Positions 19,215 through 28,250 of a stretch of DNA of 64,000 nt are shown piece after piece. The position numbers and the translations under genes were made by a program. The stretch is from Thalassolituus sp. UBA674 (GTDB lineage Bacteria > Pseudomonadota > Gammaproteobacteria > Pseudomonadales > Oceanobacteraceae). The stretch lies in NCBI GenBank assembly GCA_002298335.1, contig DBNK01000023.1:70161-134160 (forward strand), given 5' to 3'. The number at the start of each line of letters is the position of its first letter. The first letter of the stretch is position 1. The notes under the pieces are model-generated. The model saw only the letters and a list, made by a program, of their open reading frames with translations, had not been told where the DNA came from and did no database searches.

Positions 19215-20135
19215 ATGCTGGAGAAATTAAACGCCATAAACAGCCATGCCCACGTTAATACCTTTCACCCGAACAGTCTGAGCTGGCCGGAGCAGGTTAC
19301 TCAGGATGAGCAGGATTACCTTTCCCGCTTTTGCTTCGGCGTCACCGGGGAGCACGATAAAGCAATCGCCTACATTGCCAAAGAACTGGCCCAGCTGGCA
19401 GAAATTGAAAAGCACGTGACCGCGGTGCTGACCATTGCTCTGAGTGAGCTGCAGGGTTTTGTTCATCCACTGAATCAGGATTACGTGCTGCACAACGCAT
19501 TGTCCTGCTTCGGCGCGGAAGAACTGAATCACGCCAACACGTTTTTCCGTTATGTACGTCATCTGACCAACATTGACTTCCGTCTGGCGCAGAATCTGTT
19601 TGAAGAGCGGGTGGCGGTTTACCAGCAGCCGGACAGCCCCTTCGTCAAACTGGTGGCCATGCATGCTTCGGCGTATGTCGGCGAATCCGTCATCACCGCA
19701 TTTGAATACCGGGCACGGGATATGGACCCGGATGAAAGCCACTTTTTCACCGAAGTTCTGATCCGCCATGCGCTGGATGAACACCGCCATGTCGAATTCG
19801 ATCATTTTGTGTTCGATGAGATTTTGCCGACACTGAGCGACGCTGAGAAAGCCAGGGCCCGGGAAATGGCAATGGAAACCGAGCGGCTCAACGGTCTGCT
19901 TGCCGGAGCATTCGAGCAGTACGCCATCAATACACTGGGTACAGATTACCGCATCGGTAATAACGCCTGGGACGTTCAGATGAAGCTCACGGCGCGCTTC
20001 CGCGACATCGTCTTCTCCGGTAGCGACATCGGCAAGGTCGACAATGCCCTCACGGATGAGGACCGCGCACTGCTGACGTCCTTCAGCGGTATTCCGACGG
20101 TTCACGCCCAGTATCTGGAACAGGCCAGCGCCTGA
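19215..20135 (+). CDS. AurF-like diiron oxygenase
   Basis: 306 aa, all-helical. Iron ligands follow the AurF/CmlI pattern: a first Glu near 64-66, E103-x-x-H106 (ELNH), E157, and H185-xxx-E189-xx-H192 (HALDEHRH). The spacing from E103 to H192 parallels that of AurF (E136, H139, E196, H223, E227, H230). AurF and CmlI oxidise aryl amines to nitro groups; some relatives do other oxidations. An N-oxygenation step in this cluster is the obvious hypothesis but is not proven by sequence. Spacing is 2 bp from the darcynin gene and 10 bp to the exporter. Confidence 0.8.
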   Translation: MLEKLNAINSHAHVNTFHPNSLSWPEQVTQDEQDYLSRFCFGVTGEHDKAIAYIAKELAQLAEIEKHVTAVLTIALSELQGFVHPLNQDYVLHNALSCFGAEELNHANTFFRYVRHLTNIDFRLAQNLFEERVAVYQQPDSPFVKLVAMHASAYVGESVITAFEYRARDMDPDESHFFTEVLIRHALDEHRHVEFDHFVFDEILPTLSDAEKARAREMAMETERLNGLLAGAFEQYAINTLGTDYRIGNNAWDVQMKLTARFRDIVFSGSDIGKVDNALTDEDRALLTSFSGIPTVHAQYLEQASA

Positions 20136-20145
20136 GGAGGTTCTT

Positions 20146-21549
20146 ATGTCCACCATGACACTGACTGAAAACGAGCTGACCAGACGCTCGCGGCTGACAC
20201 TGCTGGCCCTGACCGCACTGTTCCTCGCGGCTATGGATGCCACCGTCGTCGGCACACTGATTCCGGTGTTCCGTCACGAATTCGACCAGCCGCAGGAGTT
20301 TCCCTGGCTGATGTCGGGTTTCATTCTGGCCGCGGTGCTGGCGATGCCCCTCAGCGGTCTGCTGGCTGACCGCATGGGACTGAAGCGGGTCATTATCGGT
20401 TCTCTGGCCCTGTTTATGGCCGGGTCTGTCGTGGTCGCGATGGCTCCGGATATGCGTTCCCTTATTGGCGGCCGTGTGCTTCAGGGCGTTGGCAGTGGCG
20501 GGATTACCGTACTGGTGTACACCCTGATCGGCGGTCTCTACGGCCCTGAAGAGCGTGGGCGCATGCAGGGTTTACTGAGTGCCGTATGGGGGCTGGCGGC
20601 GATTGCCGGTCCGGTTATCGGTGCGGCCGTTCACACCTGGATCGACTGGCACTGGGTGTTCTGGGCCAATGTTCCGCTGATTTCCGTACTGATCTTGGCG
20701 GCAGCGCTGCTGATGCCTGAGGAGGACCTCCAGCCCTCTGTTTCAGGTTTTGATCTGGCGGGCTTTACCGGTTTCTGTGCTCTGGCTTCCGGGGTTCTGC
20801 TCTGGCTGATGGCACCGGACGGGCCGGGGGATGACATGATCCGTATGGGCTATGCCGGGGTAACACTGACCGGTGTCCTGTTAGTGGCTCAGTCGCTGTG
20901 GCGCCGTCGCGAGCGTGCGTTCCTGGCGGTGGAGTTCTTCCGTGAGCGTTCGTTCGTGGCTGTCATGATAAGCATTCTGTTGTCCGCTGCCATCCTCTAT
21001 GCCTGTGTGACCCTACTGCCGGTGTACATGGTGGAAGTACTGGGCCGCTCACTGGTGGATGCGGGCGGCGTGGTACTGGCGGCATCACTGGGTTGGGTCG
21101 TTGGGGCGACAGTCTGCGGTAATTTGGTTAACCGGCTGGGAACCCGCAACTGCACCATGTTGGGGTTTCTGCTGCTGCTTGCGGGGGCTGGCCTGTTGCT
21201 GGCACCGGGATTGAACACGCTCTTTGCGGTACTGCTGTTAGCACAGGTGAGTGTGGGTGTCGGGATTGGCTTTGTTGCCACCGCGACTCTGATTCTGGCT
21301 CAGAACCGCACCCGTCCTCAGCGACTGGGCCAGGTAACGGCGGCGGTGCAGGTGTTCCGTCAGTTGGGGGCCGCGGTGGGCATCAATGCGCTGGGCGCTC
21401 TGTTCATCAGCGGGTCTTCCGCTGGCGCAGAAGCACAGGCTCTGCAGATGAGTTTTGCGGTGCTGGGGGCCTGTGCTCTGGCCGGGCTGCTGAGTGCCCT
21501 GCTGATCAGGGACCCGCGCAAGGCGTCAGGCCAGGAGGTAAGCCAATGA
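20146..21549 (+). CDS. MFS drug/metabolite exporter, DHA2 family
   Basis: 467 aa with about 14 hydrophobic segments. DHA2 signatures: AAMDATVVGTLIPV in TM1, the loop motif GLLADRMGLKRV, GRVLQGVGSGG, and the antiporter motif C region (GLAAIAGPVIGA). Such proteins expel drugs or endogenous secondary metabolites using the proton gradient. Its position inside the operon, overlapping the next gene by 4 bp, makes it the probable exporter or self-protection pump for the product. AGGAGG lies in the gap before the ATG. Confidence 0.92.
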   Translation: MSTMTLTENELTRRSRLTLLALTALFLAAMDATVVGTLIPVFRHEFDQPQEFPWLMSGFILAAVLAMPLSGLLADRMGLKRVIIGSLALFMAGSVVVAMAPDMRSLIGGRVLQGVGSGGITVLVYTLIGGLYGPEERGRMQGLLSAVWGLAAIAGPVIGAAVHTWIDWHWVFWANVPLISVLILAAALLMPEEDLQPSVSGFDLAGFTGFCALASGVLLWLMAPDGPGDDMIRMGYAGVTLTGVLLVAQSLWRRRERAFLAVEFFRERSFVAVMISILLSAAILYACVTLLPVYMVEVLGRSLVDAGGVVLAASLGWVVGATVCGNLVNRLGTRNCTMLGFLLLLAGAGLLLAPGLNTLFAVLLLAQVSVGVGIGFVATATLILAQNRTRPQRLGQVTAAVQVFRQLGAAVGINALGALFISGSSAGAEAQALQMSFAVLGACALAGLLSALLIRDPRKASGQEVSQ

Positions 21550-22709
21550 ATACTCTTATCCAGGATATCAGCATCACCAGTGCAGCCGGGGCTGTGGTAT
21601 CTGACGGCGAACATTCGTGGCAGGACCTCAGTGCATTCGGCTTTGGTTACCAGTGTCCGGATGTGGTCAATGACGTGGTTGCGCAAATGCAGCGGGGCGG
21701 ACTCTCCAGCCGTGTGCTGATGTCACGTCCGATGCTGCAGCTGGTTGAGCAGTTGGCACAGCTGACTCCGGAAGACCTGACCATGACTTACCTCTGTAAT
21801 TCACCGGATGAAGCTTTTGAAGGAGCGATCAAGCTGGCCCGGGGGCATAACCCGCAGCGCCGTGAAATCGTAGTGGTCGGGCAAGCGGATTTCGGTTGCA
21901 TGACCTACAGCCGGGCCATGTCCTGGGGCGGCTGTAATGCCGCTGACGGCTGGGGTGTCGCGGTCGATCTGGCCTTCGTTCCCTTCGCGGAAATTGCTGC
22001 GCTGGAGCAGACGGTGACGGCCAGAACGCTGGCCGTAGTGGTGAATCCTCTGGAGCAATTACCGGAATTGTTGTTGCTGGGCCGCGAGCAGGCACAGCAG
22101 ATCCGTCAGGTTGCAGACCGTCATGGCGCATTGCTGATTGCCTGTGAATTGCAGACTTTCGGACGTTGTGAGGGGCTGTTCCACAGCCTTGTCAGTGGAT
22201 TGTCGCCGGATATTCTAGTGTACGGCGAAGCCTTGGGCGGAGGTGTTCTGCCCATTGGCGCCTACACGGCCCGACGCTGTGTTAACGAGTCTGTGTACGG
22301 AGGACGTAATCTGGCTCTGCACGGCAGTACTACCGCCGGTAATCCGGCCAGTTGTGCAGCGGCGTCTGCCGCGCTGAAGCAGATGGCGGCACGCACCGAG
22401 CATGAGGTCATCCGCCGTTTTGCTGAGGTGACGTCCATTGCTGCAGAAAGACTGCGCCGCGTACTGGCGGGCAGCGGCATCCGTGTCAGTACCGGCCCCG
22501 CGGCGCTGCAGCTGACCCTGCCGGGGCCGTCAGCGGCCGCTCTGGCTGAGCGTCTGCGCCAGCATGGATTACTGGTCTGGCAGCGCGGAAATGCTTTGCG
22601 TCTGTCCGCGCCTCTGCTGATGACTGTATCACAATGGAGCGACAGCCTTACCGTGGTCGTCGACTTCATGAAACATACACAAGCGAATACTGATAAGGAG
22701 CTGGTATGA
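21546..22709 (+). CDS. class III aminotransferase homologue lacking the catalytic lysine
   Basis: 387 aa. The fold type I class III scaffold is clear: NSPDEAFEGAIKLAR, CELQTFGRCEG, SPDILVYGEALGGGVLPIGAY, HGSTTAGNPASCAA. At the position of the PLP-binding Lys (normally SKGLGGG) it has Glu228 (GEALGGG; codon GAA). The Asp that pairs with the pyridine nitrogen is Cys200, and the YHG cofactor-stacking motif is absent (FGCMTYS). A normal transaminase reaction is therefore unlikely. It overlaps both the exporter gene and the intact aminotransferase gene by 4 bp, suggesting a non-catalytic partner or a repurposed PLP-fold enzyme. Confidence 0.88.
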   Translation: MNTLIQDISITSAAGAVVSDGEHSWQDLSAFGFGYQCPDVVNDVVAQMQRGGLSSRVLMSRPMLQLVEQLAQLTPEDLTMTYLCNSPDEAFEGAIKLARGHNPQRREIVVVGQADFGCMTYSRAMSWGGCNAADGWGVAVDLAFVPFAEIAALEQTVTARTLAVVVNPLEQLPELLLLGREQAQQIRQVADRHGALLIACELQTFGRCEGLFHSLVSGLSPDILVYGEALGGGVLPIGAYTARRCVNESVYGGRNLALHGSTTAGNPASCAAASAALKQMAARTEHEVIRRFAEVTSIAAERLRRVLAGSGIRVSTGPAALQLTLPGPSAAALAERLRQHGLLVWQRGNALRLSAPLLMTVSQWSDSLTVVVDFMKHTQANTDKELV

Positions 22710-24025
22710 GCGGGTACACCGGTCTGTATGACCAATGTGATCAGTACTGGAACACCAGTGCAGCGAAAATTTACCGTATCTCCCATAAAACTGCCGAAGC
22801 GGAGGCTCATGGTGCTGAGGTGGTGGATGAGAACGGTCGGCGCTTTCTGGATTTTGCCTGCAGCTACGGGGTGTTTCTGCTTGGTCATACCCATAAACAG
22901 ATTGTTGCGGCGGTGACAGAGCAGACACTGACTCTGGCGATGCGCCCGGCTGGAACCCGTCATCCGTCGGCAATCGCGTTGTGGAATGCACTGCAGCCCT
23001 GGTTACCGCCATCCATGAGTGGCCTGCATTTCGCTCATACCGGGTCGGAATGCAGTGAGATGACCCTGCGGCTGATCAGTCACCGCTCGCCGGACAGACG
23101 GCGTATCGTGGTTGCGGAAAATGGTTACCACGGTAAAACCCTGGCGGCGTTGGATATTATGGGGCAGTCGGGTCATTCAGCATTGTTCGGTGCGAGTCCG
23201 GCAGAGGTGGTACGGGTACCTTATGGTGATGCAGAGTCTCTGAACTATGCCTTTCAGGAGCCGGTTGCGGCACTGTTTCTGGAACCGGTGTTAGGAGGCC
23301 CCTTCATTACTGTTCCGCCTGCGGGCTATCTGCAGATGGCCCGGGATCTCTGTGATACGCAGGACAGCCTGCTGGTGTTTGATGAAATCCAGACTGCCTT
23401 CGGCCGTGCGGGAGAAATGATGGAGTGCACCACACAGGGGGTGTCGCCGGATCTGCTGTTCCTGTCGAAAGGGCTTACCGGTGGCTGTGCAGCCATGGCC
23501 TGCGTGGTCAGTCATGAACGCCTGTCAGAAACCATCGCAAGTCTTCCGGAGGAATTTGGCAATCCACGCGCCGGGCAACCGGTCGCCTGCGAGGCCGGCG
23601 TGGCAGCTATCCGCGTGATTGAGGAAGAGAACCTGATTCAGCGAGCCCGTGAATCCGGGGCATACCTCAGGGAGCGCTTGCTGGCCGTGACGGCGCCCTA
23701 TCCGGAAATCATTCTGGATGTTCCGGGCAAAGGCCTGATGACCGGGGTGAAATGTGCTCATCCCGGCATTGAGCTCATGTTACTGATGGGGATGGACAAG
23801 CAGAATATCCACCTCGGATATTCGCTGAATGAAGCAGCTGCCCATCCGGTGCTCCGGTTTTATCCGCCGCTGTCGGTAACCCGCGAGCAGATTGACCGTG
23901 TTGCCGATGCTCTGGCTTCAGTGCTGGCCGAGGTGGCGGCCAGACCCGCGTTCATGCGCCGTTTCATGAACTGGTTCACCAAGCATAAGTATGGCTTTCC
24001 GGACTGGCTGTATAAACTTGCCTGA
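22706..24025 (+). CDS. class III PLP-dependent aminotransferase
   Basis: 439 aa. All expected elements are present: TGSECSEMTLR, ENGYHGKTLA (YHG 141-143), FDEIQTAFGR (D226) and SKGLTGG with catalytic Lys255. Family members transfer amino groups to and from aldehydes or ketones, often omega-amino or diamino acids. The C-terminus has an extra basic tail (about 30 residues, FMRRFMNWFTKHKYGF). Last gene of the MarR-controlled operon, overlapping the lysine-less homologue by ATGA and followed by a strong terminator. Confidence 0.92.
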   Translation: MSGYTGLYDQCDQYWNTSAAKIYRISHKTAEAEAHGAEVVDENGRRFLDFACSYGVFLLGHTHKQIVAAVTEQTLTLAMRPAGTRHPSAIALWNALQPWLPPSMSGLHFAHTGSECSEMTLRLISHRSPDRRRIVVAENGYHGKTLAALDIMGQSGHSALFGASPAEVVRVPYGDAESLNYAFQEPVAALFLEPVLGGPFITVPPAGYLQMARDLCDTQDSLLVFDEIQTAFGRAGEMMECTTQGVSPDLLFLSKGLTGGCAAMACVVSHERLSETIASLPEEFGNPRAGQPVACEAGVAAIRVIEEENLIQRARESGAYLRERLLAVTAPYPEIILDVPGKGLMTGVKCAHPGIELMLLMGMDKQNIHLGYSLNEAAAHPVLRFYPPLSVTREQIDRVADALASVLAEVAARPAFMRRFMNWFTKHKYGFPDWLYKLA

Positions 24026-24033
24026 CCAGGAAT

Positions 24034-24063
24034 AAAAAAGGCCGCATTCAGCGGCCTTTTTTT
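24034..24063. terminator. bidirectional terminator between the cluster and hemY
   Basis: AAAAAAGGCCGC(ATTCA)GCGGCCTTTTTTT, with A and T tracts on both sides. It closes the plus-strand biosynthetic operon and the minus-strand hem operon. Confidence 0.85.
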
Positions 24064-24084
24064 ATGAACTGAAAAAAGGATTTT

Positions 24085-25260
24085 TCAGCTACCCAGTGCC
24101 AGCTGGAAGTGCTCACAGGCGAGGGCTTCATCGCCTTCCTGCAGGCGCACTTTACCCATCTCGGCATGCAGTGCTGGCAGGCCTTTGATGCGCAGGCCGG
24201 TTTCCAGATAGTCGCGGGCTTTGGCAATGTTGTTCACACGCAGCGCCAGACGCCCCAGCGTCAGCAGCAGGACCGGATCATTAGGACGTTCGGTCAGCTT
24301 CTGCTCAGCAAACAGCAGTTGCTTGCTCGGGTCTTCGCCTTTCAGGCGACCATACAGTTCAACCAGTTCTTCACCCCAGACGCTGTTGAGGCCGTCACGC
24401 AGGGCTTCTTCTGCTTTGCCTTCCTGTCCGGTTTCCAGCAACAGCTCAACATAGCATTTGAGCACTGGCAGAGTGCGGCGCACGTCGGCAGACAGATTGC
24501 GGTAAGCGCTGGCCAGACCCTGACCACCCTGAGCGTGACGGGCACGTTCCAGCAGCTGCAGGGCGACTTTTTCTTCCAGTTCCTTGATGCGCTCTTCCGG
24601 AATTTTCGCGGCTTTGCGCAGGGTCGGCAGCAGGTCGTTGAGGGCGACCCAGTCTTCCAGATCCTGCAGGGTTTTCACCATGAGCTTGAGCAGATACGCG
24701 TGCTTCGGGTGCTTTTCACGCAGGTTCATCAGCACGGCCAGCGCCTGTTCATTGGCATGACGTGACTGCAGCAGCTGTACCTGAGTGATGCCCACGGCCA
24801 GGTCAGAACCTTTGGTGCTGTGGCTGGCGGCCTTGAGCCATTCATCGGTCGCTTCTTCTTTACCCTGTTCGTAGGCTGCACGAGCAGCGGCCAGATAGTT
24901 GATCAGCGGCTGGTCAGCGTCCGGGGCACTGGCGGTGAGGTTACGCTCAGCACGGCGCCACTGGCCCTGTGCCAGTGCCAGCAGGCCGCGTGTAGTCTGC
25001 AGACGGGCACGCAGGCTGCGGCGTTTGGCGCGCCATTCGTTGAATTTCCAGTCACTGCCGAACAGCACCAGAATGGCCCGTACGGCGATGTAGAGCGCCA
25101 GCAGAGCGACGGCGAGTAGGATCAGGAAAATCCACAGGCTGGATTCGTAGGTGTAAACATCCCAGCTGAGCAGGACATAGCCGGCATCGATATAAACCAC
25201 GGTGCCGATACCCTGTGCTGCCAGTGCGATGATCACCAGCAGGGAGATCAGCAGTTTCAT
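24085..25260 (-). CDS. hemY: HemY, TPR-containing inner-membrane protein of the hem operon
   Basis: 391 aa. Two N-terminal membrane segments (about 1-65) flank a short loop, followed by HemY_N and tetratricopeptide helices (for example KARDYLETGLRIKGLPALHAEMGKV). HemY is found only with the hemCDX genes in gammaproteobacteria; proposed as a late haem-pathway or coproporphyrinogen-related factor, without a settled biochemical function. It overlaps hemX by 4 bp and ends at a shared terminator. Confidence 0.92.
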   Translation of the reverse strand: MKLLISLLVIIALAAQGIGTVVYIDAGYVLLSWDVYTYESSLWIFLILLAVALLALYIAVRAILVLFGSDWKFNEWRAKRRSLRARLQTTRGLLALAQGQWRRAERNLTASAPDADQPLINYLAAARAAYEQGKEEATDEWLKAASHSTKGSDLAVGITQVQLLQSRHANEQALAVLMNLREKHPKHAYLLKLMVKTLQDLEDWVALNDLLPTLRKAAKIPEERIKELEEKVALQLLERARHAQGGQGLASAYRNLSADVRRTLPVLKCYVELLLETGQEGKAEEALRDGLNSVWGEELVELYGRLKGEDPSKQLLFAEQKLTERPNDPVLLLTLGRLALRVNNIAKARDYLETGLRIKGLPALHAEMGKVRLQEGDEALACEHFQLALGS

Positions 25261-26390
25261 GGGTTACCCTCCGCGGCGTCTGCGCTGCTTTCTGCAGCAG
25301 CCGGTTCGCTGGCGATGACGGTGCCACGGCGCTGCTGTTCAACAATTTTCTGCAGCAGGGTCAGTGACGCGCTGATGTCCGGACGCTCAGGGTCAACGGT
25401 CCAGCCCTGCAGTTCGCTCAGGGCATTGCGGGCGGCCAGAGTGCGCTCGTCTTCGATGATCAGATACTGGTTCAGCCAGTCGGCAACACGGCCCAGGCTG
25501 TGCTGATACAGTTCAGTCTGTTCACGCAGCAGTGCAACCTGAGCCTGTTCCAGCATCAGATGCATGTTCTGTTGCAGGTAGTACTGCTGATCCGGCGTCA
25601 GTGGCGCGGCAATGGGTTCGTCACGCTCGCGGATGCGCACCATACGCTTGAGCGAATCACGGACGTCGTAGAACAGATCCCAGTACCAGGTCTGCTGATC
25701 CAGAGGTCGCTGGGCTTCCTGATCCAGTACGGTTTCTTCAATCAGTTTTTCCGGCATCCACGGCAGGCTGGTGACCTGCTCCTGCAGTGCCTGCAGGCGG
25801 TAGATAGCACCGACACGGTCGATGGCCGGAACCGCACGCAGGGCGATCAGCTCTTTGGCGATCAGGGCGCGGACCTTGTTGAAGGCCGGGTTACGGGTTT
25901 CCACCAGAACGTTATCGGCAGCGGTGAGCATGCTCACGGCACCGTCCCAGTCGCGCTCCAGCTCAAGACGCTGGTTACCAAGGCGAAGCAGATATTCGGC
26001 TTCAGCCAGCAACCAGTCCTGACGCTCTGCGCCCGGCAGTTTGGCCAGCATCTCAGTGTTGTGTTCAACCTGAGCCTGCATGCTTTCGGCCAGATCAGCC
26101 AGCTGACGCGCACGGGCGTCCAGTTCGGCTTCACGGTTGCTGCTGGTTTTCAGGCCTTCCAGTGCGGAATCCAGATTGTTTTCCATGACCGCCATGTCTT
26201 TGGCTGTCTGCTGCTGATACTGCAGGCCCAGCCAGGCGGCGAATCCGGCCAGTACGGCCAGCGTCAGGATCAGGACGAGGTTAATCCACGACAGCAGATT
26301 ACCACCCTGCTTTTTTTCGGCTTTTTTCGGTGTCGCCGGAGTGCCGGATGGGACGTCAGTCGGGGTTCCGGTCTGATTTTCGTTACTCAC
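25257..26390 (-). CDS. hemX: HemX, membrane-anchored hem-operon protein
   Basis: 377 aa. A polar N-terminus rich in Thr/Pro/Lys is followed by one transmembrane segment (WINLVLILTLAVLAGFAAWLGL) and a long helical, coiled-coil periplasmic domain (YLLRLGNQRLELERDWDGAV is typical of HemX). Often labelled uroporphyrinogen methyltransferase by homology transfer, but no SAM-methyltransferase motif is present. About 58 bp separate it from hemD. Confidence 0.92.
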   Translation of the reverse strand: MSNENQTGTPTDVPSGTPATPKKAEKKQGGNLLSWINLVLILTLAVLAGFAAWLGLQYQQQTAKDMAVMENNLDSALEGLKTSSNREAELDARARQLADLAESMQAQVEHNTEMLAKLPGAERQDWLLAEAEYLLRLGNQRLELERDWDGAVSMLTAADNVLVETRNPAFNKVRALIAKELIALRAVPAIDRVGAIYRLQALQEQVTSLPWMPEKLIEETVLDQEAQRPLDQQTWYWDLFYDVRDSLKRMVRIRERDEPIAAPLTPDQQYYLQQNMHLMLEQAQVALLREQTELYQHSLGRVADWLNQYLIIEDERTLAARNALSELQGWTVDPERPDISASLTLLQKIVEQQRRGTVIASEPAAAESSADAAEGNP

Positions 26391-26448
26391 TGTAGTTTCC
26401 TTCAGTAAAGGTTGGATCGCAGAAATTGAGTCTTGTCGCTCAGGTGTC

Positions 26449-27234
26449 TCATGGTGCGCCTGCGGCTATCCACTCACGCAGGGTGTGCAAAGTATCTTCA
26501 TTACGGGCGCTGGTCGCAACTAATACCTGTGAGTAGCCGCGCTCGCGGGCGATGCCGGCGCCGCGCTCCCCCGGTACCAGCAGAGCGGTGACTTTGTGAG
26601 CAAGATCAGGGACTTGCTGTTCAATGATGTCCAGCGCCTGAGCACTGGACAAGAGCACGACAGGGCGGTCACCCAGCAGTGCCTGCCAGCGCTCCGCCGT
26701 GCTGATCACAGGCTCACGGGTATAGAGCTCGGCATAATCCACCCGCGCTCCCCGTTCTCGCAGCACGGAGGCCAGTGTTTCGCGGCCTCCGACGCCCCGC
26801 CAGATCAGGATTTTCTGATCGCGCACGGCCTCGGTCTGCAGCTCCGGCCGTTGCAACAGGCCTTCGCTGTCGAAACGCTCTTCCGGAATCAGGGCATTCA
26901 GCCCGGCCTGCTGCATTGGCAGGGCTGTGGTCGGGCCGACGCCAAACCAGAGTACGCCCGCCGGCATCTGCGGCCAGTAGCGGTCCATCCAGTCCAGCCC
27001 GGATTCAGCAGCATTCTGGCTGATGGCGATCACCGCGTAGTACTCATCGGTGGCCAGAATACGCTGGCGTACGGCCTGAGCTTCCGGGCTGTCATCGTCG
27101 CTAAAACGGCGGATATGCATCAGCGGCTGGTGGCGGACTTCACACCCCAGAAGCTGTAACTGGTCCAGCAGTTCGTCCGCCTGTCCGTCCGGCCGCGTAA
27201 CGAGCAGTGCCGGACGACGCTCAGCGGATGTCAT
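26449..27234 (-). CDS. hemD: uroporphyrinogen-III synthase
   Basis: 261 aa from the ATG at 27234 ([15 protein letters not shown]); upstream codons of the open frame lie inside hemC and are not homologous. Two-domain HemD fold with N-terminal [17 protein letters not shown], central [19 protein letters not shown] and C-terminal region. It closes hydroxymethylbilane into uroporphyrinogen III. The gene overlaps hemC by 14 bp, indicating coupled translation. As usual the sequence is weakly conserved. Confidence 0.92.
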   Translation of the reverse strand: MTSAERRPALLVTRPDGQADELLDQLQLLGCEVRHQPLMHIRRFSDDDSPEAQAVRQRILATDEYYAVIAISQNAAESGLDWMDRYWPQMPAGVLWFGVGPTTALPMQQAGLNALIPEERFDSEGLLQRPELQTEAVRDQKILIWRGVGGRETLASVLRERGARVDYAELYTREPVISTAERWQALLGDRPVVLLSSAQALDIIEQQVPDLAHKVTALLVPGERGAGIARERGYSQVLVATSARNEDTLHTLREWIAAGAP

Positions 27235-28153
27235 AACCGTAAACGGCTTTGAGGATCTCACCGGCTCCCTGGGACAGCAGATCTTCAGCAGCCTCAATGC
27301 CCAATGCTTCTGCCACCGCGGCATTACCGTGGATTTCGGTACGCAGGATCTGGCTGCCATCGACGCTGCCGACCAGGCCGCGCAGCCAGATTTCATCACC
27401 TGTGCGTTCAGCGAAGCAGGCAATCGGTACCTGACAGCCACCCTGCAGACGGCGGTTCAGGGCGCGTTCGGCCAGTACGCAGCTGGCCGTGGTGTCGTCG
27501 TACAGTGGCCGGATCAGATCATTGATGGCATCGTTGCCCACGCGCCATTCAATGCCCAGTGCACCCTGTCCGCCCGCCGGCAGAGACTGGGTGGTGGGCA
27601 GAAAGGAGGCGATACGCTCATCCATTTCCATGCGCAGCAACCCGGCAGCGGCGAGAATGATGGCGTCGTACTCACCGGCGTCGAGTTTGCTCAGACGGGT
27701 CTGCACATTGCCGCGCAGGCTGCGGATTTCAAGATCCGGACGCAGCTGCTGAATCTGACACTGACGGCGCAGGCTGGAAGTGCCGACCACAGCGCCCTGC
27801 GGCAGTTCATCCAGCGATGCATAGCGGTTGGAAACGAAGGCGTCCAGCGGGTTTTCACGCTCACAGATCACGCCCAGCTCCAGACCCTCGGGGAACTCCA
27901 TGGGTACGTCTTTCATGGAATGCACGGCGATGTCGGCACGGCCATCAAGCATCGCAGCTTCCAGTTCTTTGACGAACAGACCTTTACCGCCGATTTTGGC
28001 CAGCGGGGTATCCAGAATCCTGTCGCCCTGAGTGGTGAAGGTCACCAGCTCGACACTGAGGTCAGGGTGCAGGGCTTCCAGCCGGGCTTTGATGTGTTCC
28101 GCCTGCCACAGGGCGAGCGGGCTTTTGCGGGTAGCGATGCGCAGGGTTGTCAT
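27221..28153 (-). CDS. hemC: porphobilinogen deaminase (hydroxymethylbilane synthase)
   Basis: 310 aa, standard length. Substrate-binding and catalytic segments [27 protein letters not shown] and GTSSLRRQ are present, and the dipyrromethane cofactor Cys lies in [10 protein letters not shown]. It polymerises four porphobilinogen units. It is downstream of algR across 97 bp, so it may have its own promoter. Confidence 0.97.
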   Translation of the reverse strand: MTTLRIATRKSPLALWQAEHIKARLEALHPDLSVELVTFTTQGDRILDTPLAKIGGKGLFVKELEAAMLDGRADIAVHSMKDVPMEFPEGLELGVICERENPLDAFVSNRYASLDELPQGAVVGTSSLRRQCQIQQLRPDLEIRSLRGNVQTRLSKLDAGEYDAIILAAAGLLRMEMDERIASFLPTTQSLPAGGQGALGIEWRVGNDAINDLIRPLYDDTTASCVLAERALNRRLQGGCQVPIACFAERTGDEIWLRGLVGSVDGSQILRTEIHGNAAVAEALGIEAAEDLLSQGAGEILKAVYGYDIR

Positions 28154-28250
28154 GGTCTTGGGTCACTGTCTGAACAGGGGCGCCATGATAACAGGATTGT
28201 GCGTGGGTTTCGCGGCACTGCGGCCTTGGCAGGGCGGATGGGGGGGAAGA

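Noticed and set aside
25257..26390. HemX as uroporphyrinogen-III methyltransferase
   Set aside because: No SAM-methyltransferase motif; it is a membrane-anchored coiled-coil protein, and the enzyme name is a transferred label.
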